DNA of 64,000 nucleotides from Ectopseudomonas chengduensis (GCF_900102635.1 NZ_FMZQ01000003.1:62001-126000), one strand, 5' to 3'. Counted from the first letter of the stretch, positions 9,147-18,717 are shown. Numbers and translations: made by a program. Notes: a model not told the origin generated them from the sequence alone.

Positions 9147-9214
9147 GTAGCCCGGATGAAATCCGGGGGGGGCTGGTATGCCGTCCGATCTGTCCCGGAT
9201 TTCATCCGGGCTAC
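9147..9214. repeat. Palindromic repeat downstream of pyrF
   Basis: GTAGCCCGGATGAAATCCGG (9147-9166) and its reverse complement (9195-9214) flank a loop of about 28 bases. This is a second REP-like family, distinct from the one upstream of pyrF. Confidence 0.7.
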
Positions 9215-9359
9215 CCGCTGATCGCGACGCCGCGCTGGTGGAGTCGCCATCAGCGCCCTGCATGACCCTTCACTCCAGAGCCTGATAGTGCTGCTCACCG
9301 TCTGGCTTGCTGGCTAGACTCCTCGCCAATTCAACAAGAATCGCTGCGAGGAAGCAGAC

Positions 9360-10121
9360 ATGAGCATGACGTTTTCCGGCCAGGTCGCCCTGGTCACCGG
9401 TGCAGCAGCCGGTATTGGCCGTGCCACCGCCCAGGCCTTCGCTGCCGAAGGGCTCAAGGTGGTGGTTTCCGATGTCGACGTGGCCGGTGGCGAGGGCACC
9501 GTCGAGCTGATTCGCGCGGCCGGCGGCGAGGCCTGCTTCGTGCGTTGCGACGTGACCCGCGATGCCGAAGTCAAGGCGCTGATGGATGCGACCGTGGCGC
9601 AGTACGGCCGCCTGGACTATGCCTTCAACAACGCCGGTATCGAAATCGAGAAGGGCAAGCTGGCCGACGGTAACGAAGCCGAGTTCGACGCCATCATGGG
9701 CGTCAACGTCAAGGGTGTGTGGCTGTGCATGAAGCACCAGATCCCCTTGCTGCTGGCCCAGGGCGGTGGTGCCATCGTCAACACCGCTTCGGTGGCCGGC
9801 CTGGGTGCCGCGCCGAAGATGAGCATCTACGCCGCCTCCAAGCATGCGGTGATCGGCCTGACCAAATCGGCGGCGATCGAGTACGCCAAGAAGAAGGTGC
9901 GGGTAAACGCGGTCTGCCCGGCGGTGATCGACACCGACATGTTCCGCCGCGCCTATGAGGCGGATCCGAAGAAGGCGGAGTTCGCCGCCGCCATGCACCC
10001 GGTCGGGCGCATCGGCAAGGTCGAGGAGATCGCGGCTGCCGTGCTCTATCTGTGCAGCGACCACGCAGCATTCACCACTGGTCAGGCATTGGCCGTGGAT
10101 GGCGGGGCCACAGCAATATAA
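9360..10121 (+). CDS. Classical short-chain dehydrogenase/reductase (SDR)
   Basis: A 253-residue NAD(P)-dependent oxidoreductase. All classical SDR marks are present: TGAAAGIG at 13-20, NNAG at 90-93, S144, and Y157/K161 in YAASK. The acidic residue after the second strand (SDVD, 37-40) favours NAD(H) over NADP(H) (inference). The ATG has GAGGAAGCAG upstream. The substrate cannot be deduced; it is monocistronic. Confidence 0.92.
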   Translation: MSMTFSGQVALVTGAAAGIGRATAQAFAAEGLKVVVSDVDVAGGEGTVELIRAAGGEACFVRCDVTRDAEVKALMDATVAQYGRLDYAFNNAGIEIEKGKLADGNEAEFDAIMGVNVKGVWLCMKHQIPLLLAQGGGAIVNTASVAGLGAAPKMSIYAASKHAVIGLTKSAAIEYAKKKVRVNAVCPAVIDTDMFRRAYEADPKKAEFAAAMHPVGRIGKVEEIAAAVLYLCSDHAAFTTGQALAVDGGATAI

Positions 10122-10233
10122 AGGCTCTAGCCCGGTAGTCTGCAAGCAGGCTAAGGTTGGCTCGCAGGGCCACTGTCAGCAGTGGTCCTGACTCAGCACA
10201 ATCCTGCCAGGTTCAACTGGAGCGATAACAATA

Positions 10234-11130
10234 ATGACCGCCGATCCCTTGCTGACGTTTTTCCTTCCCGCTGCGCTGGGCATCATCATGCTCGGGCTTG
10301 GTCTGTCACTGAGCCTGGCCGATTTCGCCCGCGTAGCCAAATTCCCCAAACCGGTGTTGATCGGCCTGGCTTGCCAGCTGCTGCTGTTGCCGCTGGCGTG
10401 CTTCTTCCTGGCCAAATTGTTCGGTCTGGCGCCGGCCCTGGCCGTCGGCCTGATGCTGTTGGCTGCCTCGCCGGGTGGCACCACCGCCAATCTCTACAGT
10501 CATCTGGCTCACGGCGACGTGGCGTTGAATATCACCCTCACCGCGGTCAACTCGGTGATCGCGATTCTGACCATGCCGCTGATCGTCAATCTGTCGCTGG
10601 CCTACTTCATGTCGGCCGATCAGGCCATCCCTCTGCAGTTCGCCAAGGTGGTGCAGGTATTCGCAATCGTCCTCGGGCCGGTGGCCATCGGCATGTGGCT
10701 GCGCAGTCGTTTTCCGGGCTTTGCCGAGCGCATGCAGAAGCCGGTGAAGATCATCTCGGCGTTGTTCCTGCTGCTGATCATCCTGTTGGCGGTGGCCAAG
10801 GACTGGCGCACCTTCGTCGATTACGCGCCTGCGGTGGGCGGCGCGGCGCTGGCCTTCAACCTGCTGAGCATGGCGGTGGGCTACTGCGTGCCCAGGCTGC
10901 TCAAGCTCAATCTGCGTCAGGCCATCGCCATCGCCATGGAGATCGGCATCCACAACGGCACCCTGGCCATCGCCCTGGCGCTGAGCCCGGCGCTGCTGAA
11001 CAACCCGACCATGGCCATTCCCGCGGCCATCTACAGCCTGATCATGTTCATCACGGCGGCGTTGTTCGGCCTGTGGGTCAACCGTGTGCATGGCGCAGAG
11101 CTTGCTCACGAAACGGTGGCTGAACAGTAG
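10234..11130 (+). CDS. Bile acid:sodium symporter (BASS) family transporter
   Basis: A 298-residue inner-membrane protein with about nine to ten hydrophobic segments. The family hallmarks are MLLAASPGGTTANLYSHLA and MEIGIHNGTLAIALALSPALL, which form the sodium-site crossing region. Bacterial BASS members take up organic acids such as pantoate or pyruvate; the substrate is not evident here. Its TAG stop lies inside a perfect palindrome that probably ends the transcript. Confidence 0.88.
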   Translation: MTADPLLTFFLPAALGIIMLGLGLSLSLADFARVAKFPKPVLIGLACQLLLLPLACFFLAKLFGLAPALAVGLMLLAASPGGTTANLYSHLAHGDVALNITLTAVNSVIAILTMPLIVNLSLAYFMSADQAIPLQFAKVVQVFAIVLGPVAIGMWLRSRFPGFAERMQKPVKIISALFLLLIILLAVAKDWRTFVDYAPAVGGAALAFNLLSMAVGYCVPRLLKLNLRQAIAIAMEIGIHNGTLAIALALSPALLNNPTMAIPAAIYSLIMFITAALFGLWVNRVHGAELAHETVAEQ

Positions 11131-11191
11131 GGTGCGCCGTGCGCACCGCTTGAACACGCTGTTATCCAGTGGTGCGCACGGCGCACCCTAC
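11127..11191. repeat. Palindrome over the stop of the BASS gene
   Basis: Perfect 21-bp inverted arms at 11127-11147 and 11171-11191 (core GGTGCGCCGTGCGCACC) around a 23-base loop. The left arm includes the stop codon of the preceding gene. It may act as a bidirectional terminator between this gene and the convergent benE. Confidence 0.7.
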
Positions 11192-11217
11192 CGCTCGTAG
11201 CCCAGATTGCATCGGAG

Positions 11218-12408
11218 TTAGCGCTTGCCCCAGTTCAGCACGGCCAGGGTCAGTAGGCCAGCGACTATGCCCCAGAATGCCGAGCCGACGCCCGCCAGGG
11301 TCATGCCGGAGGCGGTGACCAGGAAGGTGATCAGCGCCGCTTCGCGCTCGTTGGGCTCGCTCATGGCTTGGGTCAGGCCGCCGATGATCGAGGCGAACAG
11401 TGCCAGCGCGGCGATTGACAGGATCAACGCCGCCGGCAGCGCCGCGAACAGCGAAGCCAGGGTGGCGCCGAAGATGCCGGCGATGGCGTAGAACACCCCG
11501 CACCAGACCGCTGCGGTGTAGCGCTTGCGCGGGTCTTCATGAGCTTCAGGGCCGGCACAGATGGCGGCGCTGATGGCGGCCATATGAATGCCATGGCTGC
11601 CGAACGGCGCCATCAGGATCGATACCAGGCCAGTGCTGGTCAGCAGCGGTGAGGCCGGCACGTCATAGCCATTGGCGCGTAGAACGGCCATGCCCGGCAG
11701 GTTCTGCGAGGCCATGGCGACGATGAACAGCGGAATACCGATGCTGATGGCGGCGGCCAGCGAGAAGCTCGGCGTGGTCCATTCAGGCGTGGCCAGTTGC
11801 AACTGGAAATCGCTGAAGTCCAGGAGGCCGAAGACCGCGGCCAGCACGCTGCCGACGATCAGCGCAGAGAGCACCGAGTAACGCGGCCACAGGCGCTTGC
11901 CGAGCAGGTAGGCAAGCAGCATGGCGATCACCAGAAAGGGCTGTTGCTCGGCGGCCACGCAGATTTCCAGGCCGATCTTGAACAACACACCGGCCAGCAG
12001 CGCGGCGGCGATGGAGCCTGGTATACGGCGCATCAGGCGGTCGAAGGTGCCGGTCAGACCGATCAGTACGATCAGCCCCGAGGCCAGGATGTAGGCACCA
12101 ATGGCCTCACCGTAGGAGACCTGCGGCAGGCTGGTGATCAGCAGCGCAGCGCCAGGGGTGGACCAGGCGATCATCACCGGCGCGCGATAACGCAGCGAGA
12201 GCACAATGCAGCACAGCGCCATGCCGATCGACAGCGCCCAGATCCACGAGGAAATCTGCCCTGCAGTGAGGCCGGCAGCCTGGCCAGCCTGGAACATCAG
12301 CACCAGGGAACTGGTGTAGCCGGTGAGCATGGCGATGAAGCCAGCGACCACGGCCGAGGTGGAGGTGTCCGCCAGTGGGCGCAGACGAGTAGGGGCGGCG
12401 TCTTGCAT
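11218..12408 (-). CDS. BenE family benzoate/H+ symporter-like transporter
   Basis: A 396-residue inner-membrane transporter with about twelve segments. It starts MQDAAPTRLRPL and shows BenE-family blocks: GFIAMLTGYTSSLVLMFQA, PVMIAWSTPGAALL, LPGMAVLRANGY and APFGSHGIHMAAISAAICAG. BenE-type proteins import benzoate or related aromatic acids; no catabolic genes are nearby, so the substrate is open. Its ATG shares one base with the stop of the LysE-type gene upstream, so the two are co-translated. Confidence 0.88.
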   Translation of the reverse strand: MQDAAPTRLRPLADTSTSAVVAGFIAMLTGYTSSLVLMFQAGQAAGLTAGQISSWIWALSIGMALCCIVLSLRYRAPVMIAWSTPGAALLITSLPQVSYGEAIGAYILASGLIVLIGLTGTFDRLMRRIPGSIAAALLAGVLFKIGLEICVAAEQQPFLVIAMLLAYLLGKRLWPRYSVLSALIVGSVLAAVFGLLDFSDFQLQLATPEWTTPSFSLAAAISIGIPLFIVAMASQNLPGMAVLRANGYDVPASPLLTSTGLVSILMAPFGSHGIHMAAISAAICAGPEAHEDPRKRYTAAVWCGVFYAIAGIFGATLASLFAALPAALILSIAALALFASIIGGLTQAMSEPNEREAALITFLVTASGMTLAGVGSAFWGIVAGLLTLAVLNWGKR

Positions 12409-13019
12409 CAGAACATTCCAGTGTCGACGATGATGGGGTAGAGCGAGGCGACCAGCAGCAGCGCCATGCCGATGTTGAAGGCGCGTAGCGCGCGCGGGTT
12501 GTCCAGCCACTTGCGCAGCATACTGCCGGCGACGGTCCACAACCCCACGCTGGGGCAGTTGACCAGGGCAAACAGGGCGGCGATCAACAGTACGTTGCTG
12601 AAGAAGCCATCCTGCGGCGTGTAGGTGGTGATGGCGCCGATGGCCATGATCCATGCCTTGGGGTTGACCCACTGAAAGGCCGCCGCCTGGATGAAGGTGA
12701 ACGGCTTGGCCTCTGGATTCTCGCGGCTCTGCGGTGCGCCGGACTGGGCGATCTTCCAGGCCAGATAAAGCAGGTACGCGGCGCCGACATAGCGCAGTAC
12801 ATCGTGCAGCACCGGCAGGCGTTGGAACACCTGGCCGAGGCCCAGGCCCACGGCAGCCACCAGCAGCATGAAGCCCAGGCTGATGCCGAGCATGTGTGGA
12901 ATGCTGCGGCGCACGCCGAAGTTCACCCCGGAGGCGAGTAGCATCATGTTGTTGGGGCCGGGCGTCACCGAGGTGACGAAGGCGAAGGCGATGAAGGCGA
13001 GCAGCAGTTCGGTGGACAT
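12408..13019 (-). CDS. LysE family translocator (amino-acid exporter type)
   Basis: A 203-residue membrane protein with about six transmembrane helices. It starts MSTELLLAFIAFAFVTSVTPGPNN; the TPGPNN motif is the family signature, followed by GISLGFMLLVAAVGLGLG. LysE/RhtB proteins export amino acids or their derivatives. It is the first gene of a two-gene unit with the BenE-like gene and diverges from the gene starting at 13163. The open frame runs further upstream but the ATG at 13019 is the family start. Confidence 0.9.
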   Translation of the reverse strand: MSTELLLAFIAFAFVTSVTPGPNNMMLLASGVNFGVRRSIPHMLGISLGFMLLVAAVGLGLGQVFQRLPVLHDVLRYVGAAYLLYLAWKIAQSGAPQSRENPEAKPFTFIQAAAFQWVNPKAWIMAIGAITTYTPQDGFFSNVLLIAALFALVNCPSVGLWTVAGSMLRKWLDNPRALRAFNIGMALLLVASLYPIIVDTGMF

Positions 13020-13162
13020 GGTCGTTCTCCGGTGACTGGCAAAGCCTATTGCGCGGCCGCCACGCCGTCGCGGTACAGCCACCGGTGGGTTGAACCGTAC
13101 AGTCTGGTCAAGCGCTGCCTGGATGGTTAGCCTCGGCTTTTTGCCGAGCAAGGATAAAGGCG

Positions 13163-13810
13163 ATGCAACCAGACAATCCCTACAGTGCGCCGCAGGTGGA
13201 GTTGCTCGACAGCGCGGGCGTACAGTCGTTGCCAGGTTGGAGCGCCAGGCAACTGCAGGTGCTGGGCTGGCTGGCGCTGGTCTCGGTGGTAGCCAACGCG
13301 CTGGTGGTCGGGCTTACATTTGCCGGAGCCCTGCTGGAGGCGGATGAAGCTGAACTGCTGTTTACCTACACCGGCTGGCTTAGCCTGGCGCTGGCGTTAC
13401 TCGGCTGCTACCTGCTGCTGCGCTTCAAAGCCTTTGCCGAAGCCCGCTTTTTCGCGCGCAACCTCAGTGTACCGATCTGGTTGCTGCTTGCGGTGACGCT
13501 GCTGTTGGAGGCAGTGGACATGCTTTTCGGTGACCAATTGTTCGCCGGATTGGACTGGCAGACCATCGGCTATATGGCGCTGTTGGGTCTTATGGGCATA
13601 TGCACCACCTGGCTGGGGATACGGTTGCTCAAGCTGCAAAGTCCCTATCCGGCGCTGAAAGTGATGGCCTGGCTCGATATCGTTGGTGGGCTGATGCTGG
13701 CCAGCGTGCTGTTGATGCTGGTGGCGTTGCTGCCGTTGCTTGGGGCCGGCGTGGCGCTGATGCTGGTGTTCTTCAAGGGCGCTGCCGAGTTGCAGGGGGT
13801 TGCGGACTGA
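13163..13810 (+). CDS. Hypothetical membrane protein with N-terminal NPYSAP motif
   Basis: A 215-residue protein with five probable transmembrane helices (about residues 30-57, 67-90, 103-122, 133-152 and 172-203). The N-terminus MQPDNPYSAPQVEL carries the NPYxAP tag seen at the start of many bacterial membrane proteins of unknown function. It diverges from the LysE gene and has an upstream AAGGATAAAGG ribosome site. I do not recognise a function. Confidence 0.7.
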   Translation: MQPDNPYSAPQVELLDSAGVQSLPGWSARQLQVLGWLALVSVVANALVVGLTFAGALLEADEAELLFTYTGWLSLALALLGCYLLLRFKAFAEARFFARNLSVPIWLLLAVTLLLEAVDMLFGDQLFAGLDWQTIGYMALLGLMGICTTWLGIRLLKLQSPYPALKVMAWLDIVGGLMLASVLLMLVALLPLLGAGVALMLVFFKGAAELQGVAD

Positions 13811-13880
13811 CTGCGTCCAAACGGCAAGAGCCGCCTGATGGGCACAAGGCCAAATCACCGCGGGGGCAGCGCTACAGACC

Positions 13881-13967
13881 TGTAGGAGCCGGCTTGCCGG
13901 CGATGCTTTGCCTCTATGAGCCTGGTGCTCGCCGAGACGCTTGATCGCCAGCAAGCTGGCTCCTACA
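13881..13967. repeat. REP-like inverted repeat (TAGGAGCCRGCTTGCYGGCG family), copy 1
   Basis: Left arm 13881-13904 and right arm 13944-13967 pair with a few mismatches. Each arm is itself a small hairpin (GCCGGCTTGCCGGC or GCCAGCAAGCTGGC). The same unit recurs at 19969-20032. It sits between convergent genes. Confidence 0.7.
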
Positions 13968-14014
13968 CAGTCATTTTTCTACGTTTGACTGACAGGCATT
14001 AGCCCTTCGGGTGG

Positions 14015-16423
14015 TCACCATTTGTAGTCGAGACTGGCTGTGACCCGGCGTGGGTCGCCGGCATAGCAGTAGAAACCATCGCAGGTGGCCAGGTATTCCT
14101 TGTCGAACAGGTTGTTGGCGTTGAGCGATACGCTGGCGCCACGCAGGTTGGCGTCGAGCTGGCCGAGGTCGTAACGCACCGCGGCGTCGTAGACGGTATA
14201 GGCGCTGCTGTGGCCGTCGGAAGGATCACGGACGAAGCCCATGCTGCCGACGGCTATGTTGTCGGTGGAGCCGACGAAGCGGGCGCCAAAACCGATGCCG
14301 AAACCCGCCAGCACACCCTGGTTCCAGTCATAGTCGGCCCAGATCGATGCCTGATGCTCGGGGATCAGCGGCAGGGCGCGGTTCTTGTCGCGCGGGTCAC
14401 CGACCTCGGTCATCTTGCTGTTGGTGTAGCTGTAGGAGGCGGTCAGGCTGAGGTTCTCGGTGATGTTACCGGTAGCCTCCAGCTCCAGGCCACGTACCTC
14501 TACCTCGCTCACCGGCTCGGTGGCCCCGGCGATGTTGGTGGTCACGATGTTTTGCCGCGTCAGGTCATAGACGGCAGCGGTGAACAGCATGTCGCTGCCC
14601 GGCGGTTGATACTTGATGCCCAGCTCGTACTGCTTGCCGGTGCTGGGTTTGAACGCCGCGCCGCCGTTGCCGCCTGCTTCGGCCTGGAAGGATTCGGCAT
14701 AGGACACATAAGGCGTGAAACCGGAATCGAACACGTAGCTCAGCGCCGCATTGCCGCTGAATTGGCTGTCGCGGCGGCTGTCCCTGGCATCGTTGGCGTT
14801 GTGGAACACCGAGTCGGTGTCCAAGCGATCCCAGCGGCCGCCTAGGGTCAGGCGCCAGGCGTCGAGTGCCATCTGGTCCTGCAGATAGAGGCCCGTGTTT
14901 CTGCGTTTCTGGTTGTAGTCCTGGAAGGCCGTGTAGCTGATACCACTGAAGTCCTGGCCATAAATCGGGCGGATGATGTTGCTACTCGGCGCAGTACCGT
15001 ACAGCCAGCGGTAATCGGTCTCGACGCGCAGGTAGTCGAGGCCCAGCAGCAGGGTGTGCCCGATTGCACCGGTGTTGAAATCGGCCTGGAAGTTGTTGTC
15101 CACGGCGAAGTGGCTGATGTTTTCGTCATACACGTTGGCACCACGCGCAACCGTACCGTCGTCAGCGACGGCGGTGGCCCAGCCACCGGCCGTGATGATC
15201 TGGTTATCCAGCTCAAGCTTGCTGTAGCGCAGGTTCTGATTGAACTGCCAGATATCGTTGATGCGGTGCTCGAAGGCATAGCCCAGTGCATAGAAGGTCT
15301 TGTCGTAGAACTCCCAGTCAGGGTCGCCAAGGTTCTTGTGGTAGTCGACCTTGCCGGCCGGGGTGCTCAACTTGGTGCCTTGCAGCGGCAGGAACTGGCT
15401 GGTGCCGCCGGTATCGTCACGGTTGAACTGGCTGAGGAAGGTCAGTTTGCTGTCGTCGGCAATGTTCCAGGTCAGGCTGGGCGCCAGGTTGAAACGCTGG
15501 TCGTCCATATGCTCGATAACGGTGCCACTGTCACGGCCGGTACCGCTGAAACGGTAGAGAAAGCGACCTTCATCGTCGATCTTGCCGGTGCTGTCGAAGC
15601 TGATCTGCTTGTGGTTGTAGTTACCAACCTGCACCTGCACTTCATGGCTGCTTTCGGCCTGCGGGCGGCGGCTGACGGCATCCACCAGGCCGCCGGGCGG
15701 GGTCTGGCCATACACTGCCGAGGCCGGGCCGCGCAGCACGGCGACGCGTTCCAGGTTCCAGGTTTCCAGTTTGGGCATGGCGTAGCTGCCCTTGGGCAGT
15801 GGCAGGCCGTCGAGCATCTGGATCGGTTCGAAACCGCGGATTTTCATCCAGTCGGCGCGGCTGTCGCTGCCGTAGCTGCTGGCGATGACACCCGGCATAT
15901 AGCGCACGGCGTCATCGAGGTTCTGCACCTTGCGGTCCTGCATCTGCTCGCGGGTGGCGACGGAGATCGAGCGTGGGGTTTCCAGCAGCGGCGTGTCGGT
16001 CTTGGTGCCGGTCGCGGTGCGGTTGGCCAGATAACCACGGGTTGGGCCCCAGGCGGTCTCGGCGGTCTGTTCGCTGGCTGTCACGGTCACGTCCGGCAGT
16101 GCCATTGCTGCTTCTGCCGCAGGGGCCAGGCTGTAGGCGCCGCCGTTGCCGCCTTGCAGCTGCAGGCCGGTGCCACGCAGCGCCTGATTGAGGGCTTCGA
16201 TGGCTTCGTAGTCGCCGCTGACCGGTGCCGAGTTCTTGCCCTCGGTCAGGGCTGGATCGATGCTCAGGGTCACGCCGGCCTGGCTGGCGATCTGGTTGAG
16301 CGTGGCTGCCAGAGGACCGGAAGGCAGTTGGTAGACCTCGGCATGGGCCAGCCCGGCATGGCCGGCAAAGGCGATGGTCAGGGCCAACAGCGTGTGGCGG
16401 AAAGGGGCAGGGCGGAAGGACAT
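14015..16423 (-). CDS. TonB-dependent siderophore receptor with STN signalling domain
   Basis: An 802-residue outer-membrane receptor. A signal peptide (1-28, ending GLAHA) is followed by a secretin/TonB short N-terminal domain (about 30-80, EVYQLPSGPLAATLNQIASQ), a plug (about 130-260, with VAVLRGPASAVYGQTPPGG), and a barrel ending in the aromatic residue of SLDYKW. The STN domain marks receptors that signal to an anti-sigma/ECF sigma pair, and exactly that pair lies directly upstream. Ferric-siderophore uptake is the likely role; the siderophore is unknown. Confidence 0.93.
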   Translation of the reverse strand: MSFRPAPFRHTLLALTIAFAGHAGLAHAEVYQLPSGPLAATLNQIASQAGVTLSIDPALTEGKNSAPVSGDYEAIEALNQALRGTGLQLQGGNGGAYSLAPAAEAAMALPDVTVTASEQTAETAWGPTRGYLANRTATGTKTDTPLLETPRSISVATREQMQDRKVQNLDDAVRYMPGVIASSYGSDSRADWMKIRGFEPIQMLDGLPLPKGSYAMPKLETWNLERVAVLRGPASAVYGQTPPGGLVDAVSRRPQAESSHEVQVQVGNYNHKQISFDSTGKIDDEGRFLYRFSGTGRDSGTVIEHMDDQRFNLAPSLTWNIADDSKLTFLSQFNRDDTGGTSQFLPLQGTKLSTPAGKVDYHKNLGDPDWEFYDKTFYALGYAFEHRINDIWQFNQNLRYSKLELDNQIITAGGWATAVADDGTVARGANVYDENISHFAVDNNFQADFNTGAIGHTLLLGLDYLRVETDYRWLYGTAPSSNIIRPIYGQDFSGISYTAFQDYNQKRRNTGLYLQDQMALDAWRLTLGGRWDRLDTDSVFHNANDARDSRRDSQFSGNAALSYVFDSGFTPYVSYAESFQAEAGGNGGAAFKPSTGKQYELGIKYQPPGSDMLFTAAVYDLTRQNIVTTNIAGATEPVSEVEVRGLELEATGNITENLSLTASYSYTNSKMTEVGDPRDKNRALPLIPEHQASIWADYDWNQGVLAGFGIGFGARFVGSTDNIAVGSMGFVRDPSDGHSSAYTVYDAAVRYDLGQLDANLRGASVSLNANNLFDKEYLATCDGFYCYAGDPRRVTASLDYKW

Positions 16424-16503
16424 TGCGAACGTCTCCTAAGAGTTAATGTATCTCAATGTCCTTTTGCCGAAGCAGGAAAGAAAAATGACAGGGGCGGAGA
16501 AAA

Positions 16504-17463
16504 TTATTTTTCTGCCGGCACCACACGAGTCCACCAGGGGCCCAATTGCTCGGTGCGCACGGGCAGGCTCAGCGCCAAAGCGGCCAGCGCCTTGTCGCTG
16601 TCGTGCAGTGGGAAGCTGCCGCTGATACGCAGCCCGGCCAGGCTCGGGTCGAGGCTCAGATAGCCACTGCGGTATTCGCCGAGCTGATCGATCAGGCGTT
16701 GCAGGGGCAGGTTGTCCGCCACCAGCATGCCGCGACTCCAGGCGTCGGCGCCGATGGGCGCTGGGTGGCTGTCGCTGAGGTGCTGGCTGTCCATGCGCAC
16801 CTGTTCGCCGCTGTGGATGATGCGTTCCTGCGAGCCGGCCAGCGGCCTGGCAGCGACCGCTGACTGCAGCACGATCAGTTCGGTCGCAGTACCTTCGCGT
16901 CGGACCAGGAATCGCGTCCCCAACGCACGCAGTCGTCCCTGCTCCGTTTCGACGATGAAGGGGCGGGTATCGCCCTTGGCGGTCTGAACCAGGATTTCGC
17001 CACTGCGCAGGTGCAGGCGTCGTTCGTTGTCGTCGAATGCGATATCCAGCGCACTGCGGCTGTTGAGGCGCACCTGGCTGCGGTCGGCGAGTAACAGGTC
17101 GCGTTGTTCTCCGCTGGCGGTATGGTAGTCGGCTAGGTAATCGCCAAGCGGGCGCTGCTGAGCCAGCAGCACCAGCGTTATGCCCGCGGCCAGCAGCAGA
17201 CCCAGGGCGCTACCGCCAAGGCGGCGCAGGCTGCGGCGACGGCTGACGCTGCTCTGCAACAGGGCGCGTCGTGCCATCGGCGTGCTGGCGGCAGAAAGCT
17301 GCTGGTCGATGCCGCCGAGGCGTCGCCAGACCAGGCCATGCTCCGGGTGCGCGGCCAGCCAGTCGGTGAAGTCGTGGCGTTGCTGCTCGCTGGCTTCGCC
17401 CGAGTCCAGGCACAGCTGCCAGGCGATGGCCTCGTCGAGCACGCGAGCCGAGACCTGGCTCAT
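16504..17463 (-). CDS. FecR family anti-sigma / signal-transfer protein
   Basis: A 319-residue inner-membrane protein that passes the receptor signal to the ECF sigma factor. The N-terminal cytoplasmic part (EAIAWQLCLDSGEASEQQRH, DUF4880-type) binds sigma. One transmembrane helix lies near residues 92-113. The periplasmic FecR domain includes HTASGEQRDLLLADRSQVRL. Its ATG overlaps the sigma-factor stop (17460-17463). An in-frame upstream start would add ten residues inside the sigma gene and is not preferred. Confidence 0.92.
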   Translation of the reverse strand: MSQVSARVLDEAIAWQLCLDSGEASEQQRHDFTDWLAAHPEHGLVWRRLGGIDQQLSAASTPMARRALLQSSVSRRRSLRRLGGSALGLLLAAGITLVLLAQQRPLGDYLADYHTASGEQRDLLLADRSQVRLNSRSALDIAFDDNERRLHLRSGEILVQTAKGDTRPFIVETEQGRLRALGTRFLVRREGTATELIVLQSAVAARPLAGSQERIIHSGEQVRMDSQHLSDSHPAPIGADAWSRGMLVADNLPLQRLIDQLGEYRSGYLSLDPSLAGLRISGSFPLHDSDKALAALALSLPVRTEQLGPWWTRVVPAEK

Positions 17464-17984
17464 TGCGGCGCTCCGTACAGCGCGATGTAGCACTGGCGCA
17501 GGCCCTGGGCGAGGTATTGACGCACGCGCGACGGGGACACGCCAAGGCGCTCGGCGATCTCGGCATGACCGAGGCCATCCAGACGGTTATAGAGGAACGC
17601 TGCGCGTGCCTTGCTCGACAGCTGACCGAGCAGGTGATCGATCTCGGCCAGTTGCTCCAGGGCCAGGGTCTGTTCTTCCGGGCTGGGTTGCACGGCTTGC
17701 GGAGCCAGCGCGAGTTCTTCCAGATAGGTACGTTCCAGCGCATGGCGGCGAAACTGGTCGACCAGCAGCCCCTTGGCGATGGTGGTAAGCAGGGCTCTGG
17801 GCTCGCGCGGGCTGTGCAGGTCGGCGCGACCGAGCAGGCGGACGAAGGTGTCCTGGCTCAGGTCTTCGGCGCGCTGCGCGCAGTTCAGGCTTTTGCGCAG
17901 CCAGCCGAACAGCCAGTCACGGTGATCGCGATAAAGCAGACCGACCAGCTGCTGATTGCTGGAATCCTGAACCGACACGCGCAC
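17460..17984 (-). CDS. ECF sigma factor, FecI type
   Basis: A 174-residue extracytoplasmic-function sigma factor. Region 2 includes LLYRDHRDWLFGWLRKSLN and DLSQDTFVRLLGR; region 4 includes YNRLDGLGHAEIAERLGVSP. It is the first gene of sigma - fecR - receptor, all leftward. The start is taken as GTG 17984; a second GTG two codons on is equally possible because the ribosome site is weak. A Fur-like operator lies just upstream, so iron starvation should switch on the unit (inference). Confidence 0.92.
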   Translation of the reverse strand: MRVSVQDSSNQQLVGLLYRDHRDWLFGWLRKSLNCAQRAEDLSQDTFVRLLGRADLHSPREPRALLTTIAKGLLVDQFRRHALERTYLEELALAPQAVQPSPEEQTLALEQLAEIDHLLGQLSSKARAAFLYNRLDGLGHAEIAERLGVSPSRVRQYLAQGLRQCYIALYGAPQ

Positions 17985-18006
17985 CTCGCGAGATCTAAGT
18001 TAAGGT

Positions 18007-18025
18007 GATAATGATTCGCATATGA
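18007..18025. promoter_or_regulatory. Probable Fur box upstream of the ECF sigma gene
   Basis: GATAATGATTCGCATATGA lies 22 bases before the sigma-factor start. By eye 12 of 19 positions agree with the Fur consensus GATAATGATAATCATTATC, including the whole left half. Placement directly before an iron-type ECF sigma gene fits iron repression by Fur. Confidence 0.6.
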
Positions 18026-18195
18026 TTGCAGAGGTCGTGTCAGGGTGCAATCACGCGTTGGCGTGGCATGACCGGTGGCGCGAAGGGCAGGGGCAGGACG
18101 GCAAGAAAATTGCGGATGCAGGAGCGAGTGCGGCTCGTAAAGGGCGCGGGTTCGCGAGCAGAGCTCGCTCCTACGGGGGAGTGTGACGATGATGC

Positions 18196-18717
18196 TTAGG
18201 TGCGTTCCTGGCGGCTGCGGGCCAGGGCGTGATTGACTTCCAGCCAACCCTGCACGGTCTCTTCGCTCATCTCGCCGAACACGCGCTGTAGCAGGCGTGC
18301 TTGTTCGCGGCGCAGGGCCTGTTCCAGTTTGGCGCCTTCGGCGGTGAAGCCGAGCACACGCTTGCGTTTGTCGTCCGCGGCAGCCTCGCTCTGCACCAGA
18401 TTCATCTCGATCAGCTGGCGCAACGGCATGTTCAGCGCCTGCTTGCTCACGCCCAGGTAACCCAGCAGCTCAGTCATGTTCAGGCCCGGGTACTTGGCGA
18501 TGAAAAACAGAATGCGGTGATGCACGCGTGACAGGCCGCGCTTGGCGAGCATCTCGTCGGGCTTGGCAGTGAAGGCCTGGTAGCCGAAGAAGAAGGCTTC
18601 CATGGCGGCCTGCTGAGCGGCGGAATTCTTGATGACCTGCGCCCCATGACGGCCGGCCTGCGTGCCCTCGGCGGGTGACGTCAAAAACTTCTCGGAGAAA
18701 TTTTTTAGGTCAGTCAT
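18196..18717 (-). CDS. MarR family transcriptional regulator
   Basis: A 173-residue winged-helix regulator. The DNA-binding core is LSRVHHRILFFIAKYPGLNM, then ELLGYLGVSKQALNMPLRQL, then a wing (SEAAADDKRKRVLGFT). N-terminal residues 1-35 are an extension rich in charged residues. It diverges from the aminotransferase at 18801 with 83 bases between them, so it may control that gene (inference). Bases 18119-18171 beyond its 3' end hold an imperfect GGAGCGAG/CTCGCTCC inverted repeat. Confidence 0.87.
   Translation of the reverse strand: MTDLKNFSEKFLTSPAEGTQAGRHGAQVIKNSAAQQAAMEAFFFGYQAFTAKPDEMLAKRGLSRVHHRILFFIAKYPGLNMTELLGYLGVSKQALNMPLRQLIEMNLVQSEAAADDKRKRVLGFTAEGAKLEQALRREQARLLQRVFGEMSEETVQGWLEVNHALARSRQERT

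Noticed and set aside
15056..16663. 535-codon open frame on the + strand
   Set aside because: It is antisense to the TonB receptor and FecR genes; composition (Val/Gly/Ala-rich, no family pattern) is that of a GC-rich shadow frame.
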